34,993 bases of DNA. Origin: an uncultured Pseudomonadota bacterium. Lineage in GTDB: Bacteria > Bdellovibrionota_B > Oligoflexia > Oligoflexales > CAIMVM01. Position numbers and translations under genes: made by a program. The notes below the pieces were generated by a model. It was not told the origin of the DNA, did no database searches, and saw only the letters and a program-made list of their open reading frames with translations. Location of the stretch: NCBI GenBank assembly GCA_903844895.1, contig CAIMVM010000309.1, positions 1 through 34,993 of the forward strand, in the 5' to 3' direction. Shown here piece after piece: positions 31,611 through 34,993 of the stretch (the first letter of the stretch is position 1; each line of letters starts with the position of its first letter).

Positions 31611-33488
31611 ATGCATCAAAATCTAGGTCATACCAAAAGCGGACTCGATCAACGCGCCAGGAATAACCCTGACTTTTTTTTCTATGCAACCAATTATGTC
31701 TTACTCTTTCTTTTGCACCTTGGCTTTGTGGGATCAGAGTCCAAAGATTCTGCTCTAAGCAGCATTTTCTATGCAGTAGTTATTTGCATGGCGCAAGCTG
31801 GGACCTATACCTTTTTCTTATACATCTTGGGTCGACTTCTTAATTTGTCTTCCTTAACACGATTCTTGCGCCCAAGTCTTTTAATCACAGTGTCAGGATT
31901 TCTTAGCTTTTTTCTACTCATAGACAATATTATCTATCGATTCTATAGATTCCATTTTAATGGTCTTATTGTAAATGTGCTCTCGGGGCTTGATGGCATC
32001 AAGTCGATGGGGCTCGTTCCACTTACTTACTATTTGATTCTATCGAGTTCCGCTGCCCTTTTAGGGCTTCAGGTTTTATTCTATAGGCTATCTACTCATC
32101 GATTTTCCGATTTCAAAGTTTCCCAAATGAAACCCAAGTCAATTTTCGTGGCGTTTCTTCTCTTAGTTTCTGTTGAAAAGACAGTTTTTGCGACTGCCGA
32201 TATCTTAAACGAGACCCACCTTACCATGGTGGCAAAAATTTTCCCTTTCTATTTCCCGCTCTATGTCAAAAATAAACTGGGTTTTATAAATGACGCAGAA
32301 ACCACCCCCGCCTTCCCATCCCATGGTCAATCCAAGTTGAACTATCTCTCCAAGACTTTAGCGGTGGTACCTACTCCAAAAAAGTATAACGTCCTTGAGG
32401 TGGTCATCGATGGGTGGCGATTTGACAAGTTTTCAAGTGAAGACACCCCATTCTTATTTGAAAACAAGTCGGATTTTACCTATTTTAATAGGCACGTATC
32501 TGGTGGAAATGGGACTAGGCATGGAGTTTTTTCGTTATTATATGGAATAGATTCCTATTATTGGCCTAATTTTTTACTTGAGAGACAAAGTCCCCATTTA
32601 TTCGACCTTCTGCAAAAGCAAAACTATAAATTCAAAATTTCCTCTGCAACCAGTCTTAATAGCCCTGAATTTCGTTCGACGGCATTTGTTCATTTGGAAA
32701 AAAGCATTAACGATGCCTATGCACAATCTGAAATTTGGGAACGAGATCAAGCTATGACCGATGACTTTAATGGCTTTCTTGATCAGGTGACCACAGGCGA
32801 ACATTTTTTTGGATTTATGCTCTACGGATCTACCCATACCTCTTATAGTTTTCCACCGGACTTTGCTAAGTTTTTGCCAATCTACCCGCCGATGTATCGG
32901 GGGCAAGTATGGAACAAAGAGCAGTTAACTTTTGCATTTAATAGCTACAGAAATTCGATCTTTTATGTAGATAGTTTAATTAAGTCCATTGTGGCCAACT
33001 TAAAGAAGAGAAATCTCTATGACAATACAATCTTGATTGTTACAGGCGACCATGGCGAAGAATTTTTTGAAAAAGGATTTTTAGGCCACCACAGTGCATA
33101 TACCGACTATCAAATTAGGGTTCCTATGCTCATTAGACATCCTGATTTTCGAGAGGTTAAGGAAGTTTCCAATCGAACCATCCATCAGGATATAACGGCG
33201 ATGCTTTTGGAAATGTTTTATGACCGAAAAGACATTTCTGAGGTGTCTACCGGCTTCAATCCTTTTGTCGTGGAGAAACGACCAAGTTTGCTGTCATGTA
33301 GCTTTTACGACTGCGGCATTCTTTTGGAAGATGGGGTGATTGTTTTTGGAACGGAAGCACACACTATTTGGCAATTTGACGCTCGAGATGCGGACTACAA
33401 AATTAGGGATCAGTCCCAACAGTTTATAAGTTCTAATTCTTCGGTGATTGTGGATACCTTACATAATATTTCTAGATTTCTAAAATAA
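31611..33488 (+). CDS. PbgA/YejM-like five-TM alkaline-phosphatase-superfamily membrane protein
   Basis: From ATG 31611 it has 625 residues; a TTG-initiated longer frame from 31524 adds 29 residues of non-conserved look and is less likely. Five membrane helices span roughly residues 20-215, as in PbgA (YejM/LapC), including FFLLIDNIIYRFYRFHFNGLI, very close in style to the YejM fifth-helix region. The periplasmic domain starts with VLEVVIDGWRFDKF, then SGGNGTRHGVFSLLYGI (Thr as nucleophile), TGDHGEEFFEKGFLGHHSAYTD and a C-terminal RTIHQDITA. Metal ligands missing in E. coli YejM appear present here (DHGEE, GHHS), so it may be an active phosphatase or phosphoglycerol/phosphoethanolamine-type transferase. 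The ribosome binding site is weak. Confidence 0.85.
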   Translation: MHQNLGHTKSGLDQRARNNPDFFFYATNYVLLFLLHLGFVGSESKDSALSSIFYAVVICMAQAGTYTFFLYILGRLLNLSSLTRFLRPSLLITVSGFLSFFLLIDNIIYRFYRFHFNGLIVNVLSGLDGIKSMGLVPLTYYLILSSSAALLGLQVLFYRLSTHRFSDFKVSQMKPKSIFVAFLLLVSVEKTVFATADILNETHLTMVAKIFPFYFPLYVKNKLGFINDAETTPAFPSHGQSKLNYLSKTLAVVPTPKKYNVLEVVIDGWRFDKFSSEDTPFLFENKSDFTYFNRHVSGGNGTRHGVFSLLYGIDSYYWPNFLLERQSPHLFDLLQKQNYKFKISSATSLNSPEFRSTAFVHLEKSINDAYAQSEIWERDQAMTDDFNGFLDQVTTGEHFFGFMLYGSTHTSYSFPPDFAKFLPIYPPMYRGQVWNKEQLTFAFNSYRNSIFYVDSLIKSIVANLKKRNLYDNTILIVTGDHGEEFFEKGFLGHHSAYTDYQIRVPMLIRHPDFREVKEVSNRTIHQDITAMLLEMFYDRKDISEVSTGFNPFVVEKRPSLLSCSFYDCGILLEDGVIVFGTEAHTIWQFDARDADYKIRDQSQQFISSNSSVIVDTLHNISRFLK

Positions 33489-33517
33489 GACCTCAGTGCA
33501 GAGGAACTCCTTTTATT

Positions 33518-33550
33518 CTAGAGTCAAAGCAATAAATTTGACTCTCTAGC
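33518..33550. repeat. Inverted repeat after the PbgA-like gene
   Basis: AGAGTCAAA at 33520-33528 and TTTGACTCT at 33537-33545 form a 9-bp hairpin with an 8-base loop, extended by partial CTAG pairing. There is no U-tract on either strand, so a rho-independent terminator is not clear. It could be a weak terminator or an operator-like site. Confidence 0.4.
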
Positions 33551-33702
33551 CCTTCGCGATCGTATGGAATTCACAACTTCCTTCAAATAGATTGCAAACC
33601 CATTTGGACCGACCTAAGAAGCTAAGTGTAGGCCACGATCTCTTACGTGTGCGGTTTGGCTTCTAGAGAATCATGTTTGGCACTATCTCAATCATTCGTC
33701 AT

Positions 33703-33741
33703 ATAAAAAAACCGGACTCTTAGATTTGTAAGAGTCCGGTC
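33703..33741 (-). terminator. Strong rho-independent terminator of the lipoprotein gene
   Basis: A perfect 11-bp stem: ACCGGACTCTT at 33711-33721 and AAGAGTCCGGT at 33730-33740, with an 8-base loop. On the minus strand it is followed by seven U residues. It lies 16 bases after the stop of the gene at 33757. The plus-strand side lacks a long U run. Confidence 0.88.
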
Positions 33742-33756
33742 TTAAACAGCTGAAAT

Positions 33757-34980
33757 TTAGAATTCTCGGGAATCTTTTTCCCAGGAGTTAATGCTTTTAC
33801 AAGACGAAGTTGGGATAGAGTTGCAAGTCACTTTTTTGACGATACACTTGCCGTTTTCTACGCCCATTTCGCTAGATAAGGTCATGCTATTGGTTGCAGT
33901 GTCTTTTCCGTCAGTACCGGTAAAACTACTTTTCAAATTCACCAGGAAAGATTTATCGGCTGTTTGAGCTAAAGAAAATTTAGCTTCGCCAGAGATTTTT
34001 GCGATGGGGCTTTGAGCGTCTGGCTTTCCTTCAAATTCACCTGTCAATTCTAAAGAAACTCCTGGAGTACTTCCTCCAGCTAGTTCTACGAAAGAGGATG
34101 CTTTAGCGTTCATGGGGCCATTTTGAGTTTTTCCTAAAAATGCAAAGCCGCCTCCAGCGCGCATTAAATTGGTTTTGGAATCCACTAATACTGCAGCAGT
34201 CATGGCCATTTCGCCATCCAGAATCTCTTTTTGCTCAGGAGCTGAGAGATTAGACGGTTCTCCGGGAAATTCATTCGGATCCATAGTTGTTTCTGATGTC
34301 AATTCTGCTTTAACTTTGAATTCGCCAGAAGCTTTTAGAAAGGCAGAAGTTGCATTGGAACCACCAGAAAGTGTTGCCCGAGCTCCTGCTTTTGGATCAT
34401 TGATAACAAAATTGAATGCTTCATTAGGAAGTCGTTCGCCTTTAGAAACGCCTTCCATTTTTAAAATTTGTTCTTCATTTATGGAATCTAGTGAAGATCG
34501 GACTGTCTTTAAGCCGGAATCTATAACTTGATCGACGCCACTAAAAAACGAATCACAGCTAGACATGTCGATGGAGGGAAGGCCTTTTTGATTCGAAGGA
34601 ATGCCTGAAGATCCTGATGGCCCAGCAAGTGATAATGAGTTTTTAGATTCTATGACGCTTGTTACGACTCGACCGATTACGCCGTTACTTGTGAGTTTCT
34701 TAATGACGACTTTGGGGCTAGTAGAAGTCTCTAGGCCTAAGTTAGAGCCTGGCCCTTTAATGGATTCCGTTTGAGTGGTTAGTGATGACTTCACGTCGTC
34801 AACACCACTGGCGTCATTGGAATAATCGGCGGGAACTACTTTACCGGCAAGTTGCAGGGAATTTTCAGTTAACGTGGGCTTATTAGGTGCCGTATTTTTG
34901 CTTTTTCCGGATTTTTTGCTACATCCCAAAAGAGAAAGACTTCCCACTAAGGCTATAATGGAGACGCTAGATACTTTCAT
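33757..34980 (-). CDS. Lipoprotein of unknown function
   Basis: A 407-residue lipoprotein. The signal MKVSSVSIIALVGSLSLLGC has a clean LLGC lipobox (Cys20), followed by SKKSGKSKN. A Ser/Asn/Lys-rich linker spans about 20-120. The rest is beta-strand-rich (SGEFKVKAELTSETT, ASSFVELAGGSTPGVSLELTGEF, SGEAKFSLAQTADKSFLVNL), suggesting a beta-sheet domain at the outer membrane. Three of the four cysteines after the lipidated one cluster in the last 35 residues and could form disulfides. TAAGGAG is a near-perfect ribosome binding site five bases before the ATG. It has its own strong terminator. No family is recognised. Confidence 0.8.
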   Translation of the reverse strand: MKVSSVSIIALVGSLSLLGCSKKSGKSKNTAPNKPTLTENSLQLAGKVVPADYSNDASGVDDVKSSLTTQTESIKGPGSNLGLETSTSPKVVIKKLTSNGVIGRVVTSVIESKNSLSLAGPSGSSGIPSNQKGLPSIDMSSCDSFFSGVDQVIDSGLKTVRSSLDSINEEQILKMEGVSKGERLPNEAFNFVINDPKAGARATLSGGSNATSAFLKASGEFKVKAELTSETTMDPNEFPGEPSNLSAPEQKEILDGEMAMTAAVLVDSKTNLMRAGGGFAFLGKTQNGPMNAKASSFVELAGGSTPGVSLELTGEFEGKPDAQSPIAKISGEAKFSLAQTADKSFLVNLKSSFTGTDGKDTATNSMTLSSEMGVENGKCIVKKVTCNSIPTSSCKSINSWEKDSREF

Positions 34981-34993
34981 TAGAAACTCCTTA

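Overview
The window looks like a stretch of chromosome from a Gram-negative, flagellated bacterium with a lipid-A/Kdo outer membrane. Many features recall the Bdellovibrionota (Bdellovibrio and relatives): very long low-complexity FliK and FlgD proteins, abundant lipoproteins, several PilZ-type proteins, and amino-sugar genes. The assignment rests on gene content and protein style and was not tested by a search. No phage, IS element, CRISPR array, tRNA or rRNA gene was recognised.

Layout. (1) 1-915: the left edge holds a possible divergent RNase P RNA 3' part, then about 700 bp with no convincing gene except a possible 51-codon ORF. (2) 916-1827: an alpha/beta hydrolase. (3) 1864-8153: a sigma-28 (FliA)-like promoter, then five tightly packed plus-strand genes: fliK, flgD, a lipoprotein with an HExxH metallopeptidase motif, and two small exported proteins. 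(4) 8162-12181 (minus): a GT9 heptosyltransferase, waaA (Kdo transferase) and RNase G, in one run with overlaps. (5) 12253-16693 (plus): a membrane-anchored coiled-coil protein, a large lipoprotein with a 12-bp minisatellite, and a PilZ protein with a receiver-like N-terminus. (6) 16772-20663: a TMEM68-like acyltransferase, a two-SIS MurQ/GCKR-like protein and a PIG-L deacetylase on minus, divergent from a NagB-like deaminase on plus. (7) 20718-23845 (plus): galU, a lone receiver domain, and acetyl-CoA synthetase. (8) 23846-24389: a non-coding gap between convergent genes with a cluster of DnaA boxes. (9) 24390-30777 (minus): a PilZ-like protein, dapF, a two-component pair, an unknown protein, nusB, ribH and ribBA with a degenerate RibA half. 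(10) 31009-31523: a structured non-coding RNA with its own promoter and terminator, plus further hairpins. (11) 31611-33488 (plus): a PbgA/YejM-like five-TM alkaline-phosphatase-superfamily protein. (12) 33703-34980 (minus): a lipoprotein gene with a strong terminator.

How the genes may work together. Envelope construction dominates: core LPS sugars, a PbgA-like protein, UDP-glucose supply, diaminopimelate, acyl transfer and lipoproteins. The MurQ-like, deacetylase and NagB-like genes read as a compact route from N-acetylated amino-sugar phosphates towards fructose-6-phosphate. In a predator that digests prey walls this could salvage prey peptidoglycan; that is inference. The least explained items are the flagellar-operon metallopeptidase lipoprotein with its two exported partners, the coiled-coil/lipoprotein/PilZ trio, the DnaA-box cluster and the structured RNA at 31042-31257.
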